Program-made: the position numbers and the translations under genes
In this document: piece after piece, positions 6,068 through 13,360 of the stretch
Numbering within the stretch: position 1 is the first letter of the stretch
How the letters are laid out: each line of letters starts with the position of its first letter
Notes under the pieces: generated by a model
Told to the model about the DNA's origin: nothing
Database searches by the model: none
Seen by the model: only the letters and a program-made list of their open reading frames with translations
NCBI GenBank assembly: GCA_902478765.1
Contig: CABSMN010000005.1
Coordinates: forward strand, 1 to 15,892
Source of the DNA: an uncultured Collinsella sp.
GTDB lineage: Bacteria > Actinomycetota > Coriobacteriia > Coriobacteriales > Coriobacteriaceae
Direction: 5' to 3'
DNA length: 15,892 nt

Positions 6068-6973
6068 CTAATCTGCGAGGGCATCGCAAACGCCGTCGAG
6101 TAGGCGTACGGCGAGCGTCTGCGCGTCGCTGGCCGTGAAGGTGCCGTTGTAGCGCGTCATGCCCGTGAGCTCAATGCGAATGCGAGCCGGCTTCTGCTGC
6201 GCGGCGACATTGGCGGTGCGGATGCGCTGGGCCAGGTTGTGGCACTCGGCGAGGGCAATCGTGGCGCGTGGCGCGGCGTCGGCGGGCAGCTCGTCGCTTG
6301 CGATCTCGAGCACCAGGTCAACGTCGGTTGGGACCTCGGAGTCGCAGAGCATCATGCCGCTGTTGTCGGTCGTTGCCGTGGCGATGTTCCACATGCGCGA
6401 AGCAACGCTGCGTGCGATGGGGTCCTCACCGATAACGGCGATCTGGAAGCGCTCGAGCACGTTGGCGGCGCGAGCAAAACCGATGCGGGACTCGGCTTCG
6501 GTGACCGAGGGCTTGCCCTCCCACACATGGTGCAGGCGGTTGATGTAGGCGTAGGTGTCCTGGAAGGCCATGCCGTCGGCAAACAGGCCGACATTTTCCT
6601 GGAACTGCTGCAGGGCGGCCTCGGTATGCGGACCAAAGTAGCCGTCGTCTTCGCCACAGGCAAAGCCCAAAACGTTGAGAGCGCGCTGCAGGGCCTGCAC
6701 ATCGGCGCCATGGAAATTGGGCATGCGCAGATAGAGGGTGCGGTCGCCCAGCTTATACGAAGCGTCTACAAGGGCGCTCCAACAGGGGATATCGACGGCA
6801 TGACCGGCAGCAAGGCCGCTGTCGAGCCTGAAGGTGCTGACGGCCTGCTCAGTGGTGGCTCCAAAGTACTTGTCGGTGACTTCGGCGGCATCAATCGTGT
6901 AGCCGAGCTGCAGGAGACGAGACTGCACGTCCTCGACGGCTGCTCCTTGCATGCCCGTTGTAATAGGTTCCAT
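6068..6973 (-). CDS. Protein with two peptidoglycan-binding repeats
   Basis: 301 residues. Two PG_binding_1-type repeats cover about residues 7-70 and 87-147; each has the D/V-x-x-x-Q-x-x-L-x-x-L-G-Y/F start and a later F-G-x-x-T-x-x-A-x-x-x-F-Q block (TDKYFGATTEQAVSTFR and DGYFGPHTEAALQQFQ). Such repeats bind cell-wall peptides in amidases and lytic enzymes. Residues about 155-301 contain alternating hydrophobic strands but no catalytic motif I recognise; a degenerate amidase-like fold is possible. No signal peptide or membrane segment is visible, which is odd for a wall-binding protein. The ATG at 6973 has AAAGGGG about 7 nt upstream. tRNA-Gln follows 38 nt after the stop codon. Confidence 0.75.
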   Translation of the reverse strand: MEPITTGMQGAAVEDVQSRLLQLGYTIDAAEVTDKYFGATTEQAVSTFRLDSGLAAGHAVDIPCWSALVDASYKLGDRTLYLRMPNFHGADVQALQRALNVLGFACGEDDGYFGPHTEAALQQFQENVGLFADGMAFQDTYAYINRLHHVWEGKPSVTEAESRIGFARAANVLERFQIAVIGEDPIARSVASRMWNIATATTDNSGMMLCDSEVPTDVDLVLEIASDELPADAAPRATIALAECHNLAQRIRTANVAAQQKPARIRIELTGMTRYNGTFTASDAQTLAVRLLDGVCDALAD

Positions 6974-7111
6974 GAACGAACCCCTTTCGGCGTACCATTC
7001 GTACTATTTGAGCGTCTGTCGGATAGACAACGCAAAGGGATGCATAAACATGCACTCAACAGTGTAGCAAGTTGTGCCTAAATACGCTGCTGATAGGTTT
7101 TATAACCCCCG

Positions 7112-8137
7112 TTAGTTAAGGCGCTCCACAAAGAAATCTGCCATGGAGAGGAACAGCTCGCGTGCGTGCGGATCAAGCTCAACGTTCTCGATGGCCGCTT
7201 TGGCCTTAGCGGTCAGGTCGAGCGCGTAAGTGTGGGCGTAATCGATGGAGCCGGTCTCCTGGAAGATCTCCACGGCGCGTGCGAGCTGCGCGGGATCATC
7301 GGTGCCTGAGGAAAGAATCGCCTCGACCTCGTCGTGGTGGCGCTCATCAGAGAGGGCGTGTACGGCGACAAGCGTGCGCTTGCCCTCGGTGATGTCGGTG
7401 CGGAAGTCCTTGTTGGCGGCTTCCTTAGTGTCGACAAGGTTGAGCAGGTCGTCCTGAATCTGAAAGGCGAGGCCTGTGTGTAGGCCAAAGGCGCGCAGCG
7501 CTTCGATTTGCTCATCGCTGCCGCCGCCGATAATGGCTCCGGTGGCAAGCGGCGTGGCTCCGCTGTAAAACGCGGTCTTGTGCGTCGCCATGTCCAGGTA
7601 GTCATCAACCGAGATATCAAAGCGCCCGTCACGGACCCAACCCAGGTCGAGCGCTTGGCCCTCGATGGTGCGGACGATCATCTCGGTAAGCTCGTGGAGC
7701 ACGCGCAGCTTCACGTCGGACTCCAGCGTAGGGTCGTCGAGAACCGTCTTGGTGACCATGGTGAGCGCCAGGTCGCCACAATTGATGGCAAGGCCCGTGC
7801 CCTCGGTAAGGTGCATGCAGGGCTTGCCTCGACGAAGCTGTCCGTTGTCGGCGATGTCGTCGTGGATCAGCGCGCCCGACTGGAAATGCTCGATGGCTGC
7901 CGCGGCGCTGCGGGCGCTCTCAAAGCTACCGCCCACTGCGGTTGCGGCGAGCATGCAGATAAGCGGGCGGTGGCGCTTGCCGGCGTTGGCCGTAAAAGCC
8001 GAGAGCGGCGCATACAGGTAGCGCTCGATATCGGCAGAGGTCGCCTGTCCGTCAAAGAACGTGGCCAGATAGTCGTTAATCTGGTCAAAGTGCTGGGCTA
8101 AAAAGCTGGTAAACGGACTGGACACGGGTTCTCGCAT
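7112..8137 (-). CDS. Polyprenyl (isoprenyl) diphosphate synthase
   Basis: Trans-isoprenyl diphosphate synthase, which condenses isopentenyl diphosphate with allylic diphosphates, giving geranylgeranyl or longer prenyl diphosphates for quinones or lipids. The visible motifs are GKRHRP, the first Asp-rich motif HDDIAD (about residues 93-97 from my start), GQALDLGW, and the second motif QDDLLNLVD (about 229-233), where the usual last Asp (DDxxD) is Asn. Two ATGs are possible. The first, at 8176, would add 13 residues but has no ribosome binding site and lies inside a palindrome (8159-8181), so I prefer 8137; its Shine-Dalgarno sequence is also weak. Chain length and product cannot be told from sequence. 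The gene follows the PTS fusion on the same strand but is probably transcribed separately. Confidence 0.9.
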   Translation of the reverse strand: MREPVSSPFTSFLAQHFDQINDYLATFFDGQATSADIERYLYAPLSAFTANAGKRHRPLICMLAATAVGGSFESARSAAAAIEHFQSGALIHDDIADNGQLRRGKPCMHLTEGTGLAINCGDLALTMVTKTVLDDPTLESDVKLRVLHELTEMIVRTIEGQALDLGWVRDGRFDISVDDYLDMATHKTAFYSGATPLATGAIIGGGSDEQIEALRAFGLHTGLAFQIQDDLLNLVDTKEAANKDFRTDITEGKRTLVAVHALSDERHHDEVEAILSSGTDDPAQLARAVEIFQETGSIDYAHTYALDLTAKAKAAIENVELDPHARELFLSMADFFVERLN

Positions 8138-8158
8138 TCTTTCTGAGGTTGCATTGAT

Positions 8159-8181
8159 GCAATATGCAGACAACATATTGC
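8159..8181. promoter_or_regulatory. Palindrome upstream of the prenyl synthase gene
   Basis: GCAATATG (8159-8166) and CATATTGC (8174-8181) form a perfect 8-bp inverted repeat with a 7-nt spacer in the presumed promoter region of the synthase gene. It could be an operator or an RNA hairpin. Confidence 0.35.
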
Positions 8182-8213
8182 CACATCAGGGCGTTTGGCG
8201 CGGCAGTTTTGGC

Positions 8214-8257
8214 GATTTAGGACAACGGGCGTGCGTTTGATGGAGCGCGCCTAAATC
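8214..8257 (-). terminator. Possible stem at the 3' end of the PTS fusion gene
   Basis: GATTTAGG (8214-8221) and CCTAAATC (8250-8257) pair perfectly and enclose a further GC-rich pairing (GGCGTGC / GCGCGCC). The stem overlaps the stop codon of the PTS gene. There is no proper T-run on the minus strand, so terminator activity is uncertain. Confidence 0.35.
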
Positions 8258-10701
8258 AGCCTAAAATGCTCGAGCGCCGCAACGACACCGTCGTGATCGA
8301 CGGTGTCGGTCACGTAATCGGCCTTATCCTTGAGATAGTCCGGTGCGTTGCCCATCGCAATGCCGACATCGACGGCGTTCATCAGCGAGACGTCATTGCT
8401 GGCGTCGCCAATGCCGTATACGGTTCCGTGGTGGGGGTCGAGGGCGTCGAGTACAGACTGGATGCCCCCGCGCTTCGTGCATTCGCGGGGCGAGATTTCG
8501 GTTACCTCGAGTTCGAGCTCGTTAAAGCACAGCAGCGGCTCAAGTGCCTTATCTTGAGCGATGTGGTTGGCGAGCGATGTAGACATCAAGATCTTGTAGA
8601 CACTGTAATGTTGCAGCTGCGTGACTGCGTCGCCCAGGGTGCGCGCGTATCCGGGGGCATCGGGGGCATCGGCACTCATGCGCACGACGCCGTTGAGGCC
8701 CTCAAAGCGGATGACCTCGCCCGATTGCTCAAGATAGGGGGCAAGATGCTGCAGCATGCTGGGCGTCATCGACAGATCGCGAATTGCGTGTCCGTTGATC
8801 TCGGCGTAACCGCCCGCAAGACAGACGATGCCGGTCCAAGGCAGCTCAAGAAGTTTGGGGTGGATGCAGCTGAGGGTACGTCCCGTGCAGATAAAGGCCA
8901 TGTTGCCGTTGGCGACAAACTCGCGGATTGCCTGCGAAACCGCCTCGTTGGGATAGGGGGAGAGGTCCCGCTCGTCTTCGGGAAGGTCTTGGGCGAGCCT
9001 GGGGTCTTGCCAGGCGAGCGTTCCGTCGATATCGAAGAAGCAAATATCGCCGCGCTTATGGGCTGCGCTGGCGGCAGGGGAGGCCGAGGTGGTGGGCACA
9101 AATTCCGGCTCGAGGCCCATGATCTGGTCAAAATGCTCTTTAACGCGGGGAACGGAGATGCCGATGACCACCTGGGCGGTCTTGCCCGTAATGATGAGGC
9201 CCTTGGCGCCCACCGCGACAAACGACGCGTTATCTGCAACGATGGAAGGGTCTGCGACCTCGACGCGCAGGCGCGTGGCGCAGTTGGTTGCGCCCACGAT
9301 ATTGCCAACGCCACCTAAAAGCTGAATTACCCGCTCAGCGAGGACGTGATCTTGATCGGATCGACTATCGACCTCGTCATTGGGGGATTGCTCTTTGGCA
9401 AAGTCGCTTCCCGTTAAACAATCGATTGCCGCGCGATTGGCAACATGATCCTCGCGGCCCGGTGTCTTAAGGTCATAGACCAAGATGAGTGCTCGAAAAC
9501 TAACAAAAAAGATGAGGCTAAAGGCAAGGCCGATACCGAGCGCCAAAAGATAGGCACCGGCATGCGTGCGCATGAGCGGAATAAAGTTGAAGGCTGCCAT
9601 CTCCATCAGGCCGCCCGAGAAGATGCCGACGATGCCAAAGAGATTCATGGTTGTGGCAAGGCAAGACGATAAGACGGCGTAGAGCAAAAAGAGCCCGGGG
9701 TGGGTGAACATAAAGAGAAACTCGAGTGGCTCGGTAACGCCGCAAACCACCGAGGCGATGATGGCGGGAACAAGGATGACCCTGAGGCCGGCGCGGCGCT
9801 CGGGTTTTGCGGTGGAGTAGAACGCAGCTGCGATGGCAGGAAGGCCAAAGAGCTTGACCCAGCCGGTGGCGGTAAAACCGGCCCACGGCGCAAGCTCATT
9901 AAGGGGGCGCGTGCTATGGGAGAGGATGGGGAGCAAACTGCTCCACGTGGCGTAGATGCCGTCGTTAATGACCAGGTTGTCGTAGTAGATCGGCATGTAG
10001 AGCAGGTGGTGCAGGCCAAAGGGCTCGAGTGCTCGTTCTAAAAAGACAAAGATGCCCACGCCAAAGGGACCGACGCCTGCAAGCGCGTGACGCAGCGTAT
10101 CGGTTACATCGTATACGTAGGGCACGATGGCGGCCGAGATAGCAGCAAGGGCAAACACGGCAAAAAAGCTGATGAGGTAGACCAGCGAGGAGCCCGAGAA
10201 GGTGCCGAGCCAATCGGGAACCTTGGCATCGTAGAAGCGGTCATGGATGGCAACGACGGTTGCCGATACCGCCAGCGGGCCGATAATGCCGGTGTCGAGC
10301 GTCTTGATGCCGTCGATGACGGTGATACCGCTGGCGGAGGTCAAAGATGACGGGTACTCAAGTCCAAGGTTGTCTCCGCTCAGCTTAATGATCTCGCTCA
10401 AAAAGAAGCAGTAGGCAAAATAGGCGACGAGAGCCTCGAGACAGCAACGAGCCGGTTGTTTTTGGGCAAGACCGATGGGCAGCGCTACGGCAAAAAGGAG
10501 CGGGAGGCGTTTAAAGACCGTCCACGAGCCGCGCTGGATGATGGTCCAAAAAACGTACCAAGGGGTTCCGTATACGGCGAGATCGCCGACGATGTCCGCA
10601 GTCGTTGCGAGAGCGGAGACGCCGACCATGAGGCCTGATATAGAAAACAGCATGGCGGGCGCGAACATTGCCCCGCCAAAGCGTTGGATTTTTTGCAGCA
10701 T
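8251..10701 (-). CDS. PTS EIIC-EIIB fused to a HAD-IIB sugar phosphatase
   Basis: An 816-residue protein with three parts. Residues 1 to about 405 form the EIIC membrane channel of the glucose/glucoside PTS family, with GVTEPLEF and PFGLHHLLYMP. After a charged linker, about 437-520 is an EIIB domain with the phosphorylated cysteine in ATNCATRLR (Cys474). From about 550 to 816 is a HAD class IIB (Cof-type) hydrolase: DIDGT with nucleophile Asp557 and Asp559, CTGRT, a Lys in ECTKRGG, and GIGDASNDVSLM. All HAD motifs look intact. Neither an EIIA domain nor a gene for one is in the window. EIIB would phosphorylate the incoming sugar and the HAD part could remove a phosphate from it; this is inference. 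The ATG at 10701 follows GGAAGG. The gene is divergent from a TreR-like regulator, with a TreR-type site at its promoter. Order IIC-IIB is as in MalX, not as in TreP. Confidence 0.9.
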   Translation of the reverse strand: MLQKIQRFGGAMFAPAMLFSISGLMVGVSALATTADIVGDLAVYGTPWYVFWTIIQRGSWTVFKRLPLLFAVALPIGLAQKQPARCCLEALVAYFAYCFFLSEIIKLSGDNLGLEYPSSLTSASGITVIDGIKTLDTGIIGPLAVSATVVAIHDRFYDAKVPDWLGTFSGSSLVYLISFFAVFALAAISAAIVPYVYDVTDTLRHALAGVGPFGVGIFVFLERALEPFGLHHLLYMPIYYDNLVINDGIYATWSSLLPILSHSTRPLNELAPWAGFTATGWVKLFGLPAIAAAFYSTAKPERRAGLRVILVPAIIASVVCGVTEPLEFLFMFTHPGLFLLYAVLSSCLATTMNLFGIVGIFSGGLMEMAAFNFIPLMRTHAGAYLLALGIGLAFSLIFFVSFRALILVYDLKTPGREDHVANRAAIDCLTGSDFAKEQSPNDEVDSRSDQDHVLAERVIQLLGGVGNIVGATNCATRLRVEVADPSIVADNASFVAVGAKGLIITGKTAQVVIGISVPRVKEHFDQIMGLEPEFVPTTSASPAASAAHKRGDICFFDIDGTLAWQDPRLAQDLPEDERDLSPYPNEAVSQAIREFVANGNMAFICTGRTLSCIHPKLLELPWTGIVCLAGGYAEINGHAIRDLSMTPSMLQHLAPYLEQSGEVIRFEGLNGVVRMSADAPDAPGYARTLGDAVTQLQHYSVYKILMSTSLANHIAQDKALEPLLCFNELELEVTEISPRECTKRGGIQSVLDALDPHHGTVYGIGDASNDVSLMNAVDVGIAMGNAPDYLKDKADYVTDTVDHDGVVAALEHFRLI

Positions 10702-10742
10702 GTTCTGCCTTCCGAATATCGAGGCGCGTTGCGCGTGGGGAA

Positions 10743-10754
10743 ACGTTTAAACAA
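10743..10754. promoter_or_regulatory. Candidate TreR-type operator at the PTS fusion promoter
   Basis: ACGT-TTAA-ACAA, one strong half site of the TTGT-N4-ACAA box. It lies just downstream of TACAAT (minus strand, 10767-10762), a likely -10 element of the PTS gene, and so would cover its transcription start. The -35 element is poor. Confidence 0.5.
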
Positions 10755-10820
10755 TGGATTCATTGTAGAGGACCAGACGATTGTCGTACCGGCAGTTTTG
10801 AGCGAAACCGATTTGGGCAT

Positions 10821-10850
10821 GACAGAAACCGTCAACGGTTAAATCCTGTC
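10821..10850. promoter_or_regulatory. Palindrome in the middle of the divergent promoter region
   Basis: AACCGT-CA-ACGGTT (10827-10840) is a perfect palindrome, and GACAG / CTGTC (10821-10825 with 10846-10850) extends the symmetry. A second palindrome, ACCGA-TAT-TCGGT (10856-10868), runs into the next operator. These differ from the TTGT-N4-ACAA sites and may bind another regulator. Confidence 0.4.
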
Positions 10851-10864
10851 GCTTTACCGATATT

Positions 10865-10876
10865 CGGTTTAAACAA
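10865..10876. promoter_or_regulatory. Candidate TreR-type operator of the regulator gene
   Basis: CGGT-TTAA-ACAA lies 13 nt upstream of TATCGT (10890-10895), a possible -10 element of the regulator gene, where it would cover the -35 region. This would give autoregulation. Confidence 0.5.
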
Positions 10877-10930
10877 CTTTAAGAAATGCTATCGTGCCTA
10901 GCCGGAAATGAATAATGTAGAGGTGAAATA

Positions 10931-11650
10931 ATGCCAAAAGCGATATACGAAGGAATCTACCGAGAAATACGCTCGCGCATCATTAATGGGACCTATGCGT
11001 TTCAGGAGATGCTGCCAACCGAAGCCGAGCTGACCGCGGAGTTCGGATGCACTCGCAATACCGTCCGTCGCGCCTTGGGTATGCTGGCCGACGGGATGTT
11101 TGTGCAGCCCATACACGGCAAGGGCGTGCGCGTTATTTGGCTTAAGGGCGAAACCGACATGTTGGGCGCACTCGAAGAGGTTGAGTCGTTTGGCGAGTTT
11201 GCAAAGCGCAACAATGCCGTTGCATCGACGGACGTTAAGTCTTTCGAACATCTGGTTTGCACCGAGCAACTCTCTCGTCACCTGGGCTTTAAGGTGGGCG
11301 AGGAGTTGATTCGCGTAGTGCGTGTCCGAAGCCTCAACGGCAACGCGCGCCAAGTGGACCATGGCTATTTTTTGGCGTCGATCGCCAAGGGCCTGACTCC
11401 CGAGATCGCGGCAGATTCTATTTACGGCTATCTGGAGCACAAGCGCGGTGTCAAAGTGATGGCGAGCCGTCGTACGGTGAGTGTCGAGCTCGCCAACGAT
11501 GAGGACTGCAGCTATCTTGACCTCGGCAAATACAACTGCGTTGCCGTCATGGAGAGTCAGTCGTACACCTCGGATGGCATCTTGTTTGAGGTGACGCACA
11601 CTCGCACACACCCCGAGATCTTCCATTACCGCGTCAATTCCAAGCGATAG
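10931..11650 (+). CDS. GntR/HutC-family regulator, TreR-like
   Basis: 239 residues. The N-terminal winged helix-turn-helix (about 1-72) has the GntR pattern LPTEAELTAEFGCTRNTVRR followed by HGKGVRV. The rest (about 95-235) is a UTRA effector domain ending in the typical GILFEVTHTRTHPEIFHYRV. The spacing and several blocks (YREI..I..G, SIYGYLE, LDLGKY) resemble Bacillus TreR, the trehalose repressor that responds to trehalose-6-phosphate. AGAGGTG (10919-10925) sets the ATG at 10931. The gene lies between the divergent PTS fusion and the ABC operon, and four TreR-like sites flank these genes, so it probably represses both in the absence of a sugar phosphate. The ligand is unproven; other glucosides are possible. 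Confidence 0.88.
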   Translation: MPKAIYEGIYREIRSRIINGTYAFQEMLPTEAELTAEFGCTRNTVRRALGMLADGMFVQPIHGKGVRVIWLKGETDMLGALEEVESFGEFAKRNNAVASTDVKSFEHLVCTEQLSRHLGFKVGEELIRVVRVRSLNGNARQVDHGYFLASIAKGLTPEIAADSIYGYLEHKRGVKVMASRRTVSVELANDEDCSYLDLGKYNCVAVMESQSYTSDGILFEVTHTRTHPEIFHYRVNSKR

Positions 11651-11688
11651 CCGGCTAGCTCGCAGCCTGACGAGACTCATGGCCTCAA

Positions 11689-11743
11689 AGAGAAAACGCC
11701 CGGTCAAACCGACGGTACATCGGCTTGACCGGGCGTTTTCTCT
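11689..11743. terminator. Strong symmetric terminator after the regulator gene
   Basis: AGAGAAAACGCCCGGTCAA (11689-11707) pairs perfectly with TTGACCGGGCGTTTTCTCT (11725-11743), and a further CCGA / TCGG pairing lies inside. The A-run and T-run sit within the stem, so it could stop transcription from both sides, isolating the regulator gene from the ABC operon. Confidence 0.85.
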
Positions 11744-11761
11744 GCATTCGATAACTAATAA

Positions 11762-11773
11762 TTGTTTATACAA
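11762..11773. promoter_or_regulatory. Candidate TreR-type operator, distal site of the ABC operon
   Basis: TTGT-TTAT-ACAA differs by only two bases from the known Bacillus TreR box, TTGTATATACAA. It lies 75 bp (centre to centre, about seven helical turns) upstream of the next site, which would allow looping. A perfect ACTTG-T-CAAGT palindrome follows at 11775-11785. Confidence 0.55.
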
Positions 11774-11836
11774 AACTTGTCAAGTATCAAGTTGAAATTA
11801 CCGTTCACCGAAGTTTTTCTACCGCTCTAGTAATAC

Positions 11837-11848
11837 TTGTTCAAACAA
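11837..11848. promoter_or_regulatory. Candidate TreR-type operator, proximal site of the ABC operon
   Basis: TTGT-TCAA-ACAA lies 14 nt upstream of TATCGT (11863-11868), nearly the same arrangement as at the regulator gene. Alternatively TAATAC at 11831-11836 is the -10 element, in which case the site covers the start point. Either position fits repression. Confidence 0.55.
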
Positions 11849-11956
11849 CTAGCCAAATAGCGTATCGTTCAAATCAGCAAAAGGGGCAAAGTCCCCGAGC
11901 CAATCTCCGAAGGCGGCGGCAAAGGGTGCCGCCACGGTGTGAAAGGGTGGATTGTA

Positions 11957-13273
11957 ATGAAGAACGAAATGAGCAGAAGGCAGTTCCTGGGCTTTGCTGG
12001 TTCCGCGGCTGCAGTTCTTGGTCTGGGCCTCGTGGGTTGCGGTGGTTCTGCCGGCTCCGGCTCCTCTGCTTCTGGTGACGCTGCCGAGGTCTACTTCCTC
12101 CAATTCAAGCCCGAGGTCGACAAGGAGTGGAAGGAGATCGCCAAGGCCTATAAGAAGGAGAAGGGCGTCGAGGTCAAGATCGTGACCGCCGCTTCCAACA
12201 CCTACGAGGAGAAGCTTAAGTCCGAGATGTCCAAGAGCTCCGCTCCGACCCTGTTCCAGGTCAACGGCCCCACCGGTCTTAAGAACTGGAAGGATTACTG
12301 CGCCGACCTGTCCGATACCAAGCTCCGCGGTGAGCTCATTGATGACTCCCTGGCTCTGCAGTCCGACGGCAAGGATGTGTGCATCGACTGGGTTCAGGAG
12401 AGCTTCGGCATTATTTACAACAAGCAGCTGCTCGAGAAGGCTGGCTACAAGGCCGAGGACATCAACTCCTTCGACAAGCTGAAGGCTTGTGCCGATGACA
12501 TCCAGGCCCGCAAGGACGAGCTTGGTGTCGAGGGTGCCTTCACTTCCGCCGGCATGGACGACTCCTCCAGCTGGCGCTACACCACCCACCTTGCCAACAT
12601 GCCGCTCTACTACGAGTTTGAGAAGGAGCACAACCAGGAGGACGACGAGATCAAGGGTGAGTTCCTCGACAACTACAAGCAGATCTTCGACCTGTACATC
12701 ACCGACTCCACCTGCGATCCTTCGCAGCTTGCTTCCAAGACCGGCGACGACGCCACCAACGAGTTCGCAACCGGCAAGGCCGTCTTCTACCAGAACGGCT
12801 CTTGGGCCTACTCTGACCTCGTCAAGGCCGGCATGACCGACGATCAGATTGGCATGATGCCGATCTACATCGGTGTTGACGGCGAGGAGAACCAGGGCCT
12901 GTGCTCCGGCGGCGAGAACTACTGGTGCGTCAGTTCCCAGGCTTCCGAGGATGCCCAGAAGGCCACCGAGGACTTCATGTATTGGTGCGTCACCGCTGAC
13001 ACCCCGACCAGCATCATCGCCGACAAGATGGGTCTGACCGCTCCGTTCAAGAGCGCCAAGGAGACCACCAACGTCTTCTCGCAGCAGGCCGTTGCCATGG
13101 CCAAGGACGGCAAGAAGACCGTCGCTTGGGACTTCGTCTACATTCCCTCCGAGGAGTGGAAGAAGAACCTCAAGCAGGCTCTGATTGCCTACGCTGCCGA
13201 TAACAGCAAGTGGGACGGCGTCAAGAACGCCTTCGTCGATGGTTGGAAGACCGAGAAGGCCGCTTCCGAGTAA
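11957..13273 (+). CDS. Sugar ABC transporter substrate-binding lipoprotein
   Basis: 438 residues, family 1 solute-binding protein (MalE/MsmE/UgpB type), which captures a sugar outside the membrane and delivers it to the permeases encoded downstream. I choose the ATG at 11957, not the in-frame GTG at 11939, because GAAAGGGTGG (11941-11950) is a ribosome binding site for it. The signal peptide has SRRQFLG (twin Arg at 7-8), a hydrophobic stretch and lipobox LVGC with Cys28, so it looks Tat-exported and lipid-anchored. A Ser/Gly-rich spacer follows. Family features include VQESFGIIYNKQLLEKAGY and FATGKAVFYQNGSWAYSDL. The codon bias suggests strong expression. The 5' UTR contains small hairpins (GGGG-CAAAGT-CCCC and GGCGGC / GCCGCC). 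The substrate is not readable; the regulator suggests a glucoside. Confidence 0.9.
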   Translation: MKNEMSRRQFLGFAGSAAAVLGLGLVGCGGSAGSGSSASGDAAEVYFLQFKPEVDKEWKEIAKAYKKEKGVEVKIVTAASNTYEEKLKSEMSKSSAPTLFQVNGPTGLKNWKDYCADLSDTKLRGELIDDSLALQSDGKDVCIDWVQESFGIIYNKQLLEKAGYKAEDINSFDKLKACADDIQARKDELGVEGAFTSAGMDDSSSWRYTTHLANMPLYYEFEKEHNQEDDEIKGEFLDNYKQIFDLYITDSTCDPSQLASKTGDDATNEFATGKAVFYQNGSWAYSDLVKAGMTDDQIGMMPIYIGVDGEENQGLCSGGENYWCVSSQASEDAQKATEDFMYWCVTADTPTSIIADKMGLTAPFKSAKETTNVFSQQAVAMAKDGKKTVAWDFVYIPSEEWKKNLKQALIAYAADNSKWDGVKNAFVDGWKTEKAASE

Positions 13274-13304
13274 GCAGTTGCTGCCCAAGCTATCTGATTA
13301 GCGA

Positions 13305-13340
13305 CAGGGGGCGGGCAGACGTTGGTTTGCCCGCCCCCTG
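13305..13340 (+). other. Stable intercistronic hairpin after the binding-protein gene
   Basis: CAGGGGGCGGGCA (13305-13317) pairs perfectly with TGCCCGCCCCCTG (13328-13340) around a 10-nt loop, with no T-run after it. Hairpins placed like this, as in malE-malF of E. coli, protect the upstream message or reduce read-through, giving more binding protein than permease. Confidence 0.65.
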
Positions 13341-13360
13341 CATATTGAAAGGACCCTTTT

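Noticed and set aside
5549..6103. 184-codon plus-strand frame across the repeat region
   Set aside because: Runs through palindromes and antisense to the tRNA; its content is repeat-derived.
11849..13288. 479-codon minus-strand frame
   Set aside because: Mirrors the binding-protein gene, whose signal peptide, codon bias and operon context are convincing.
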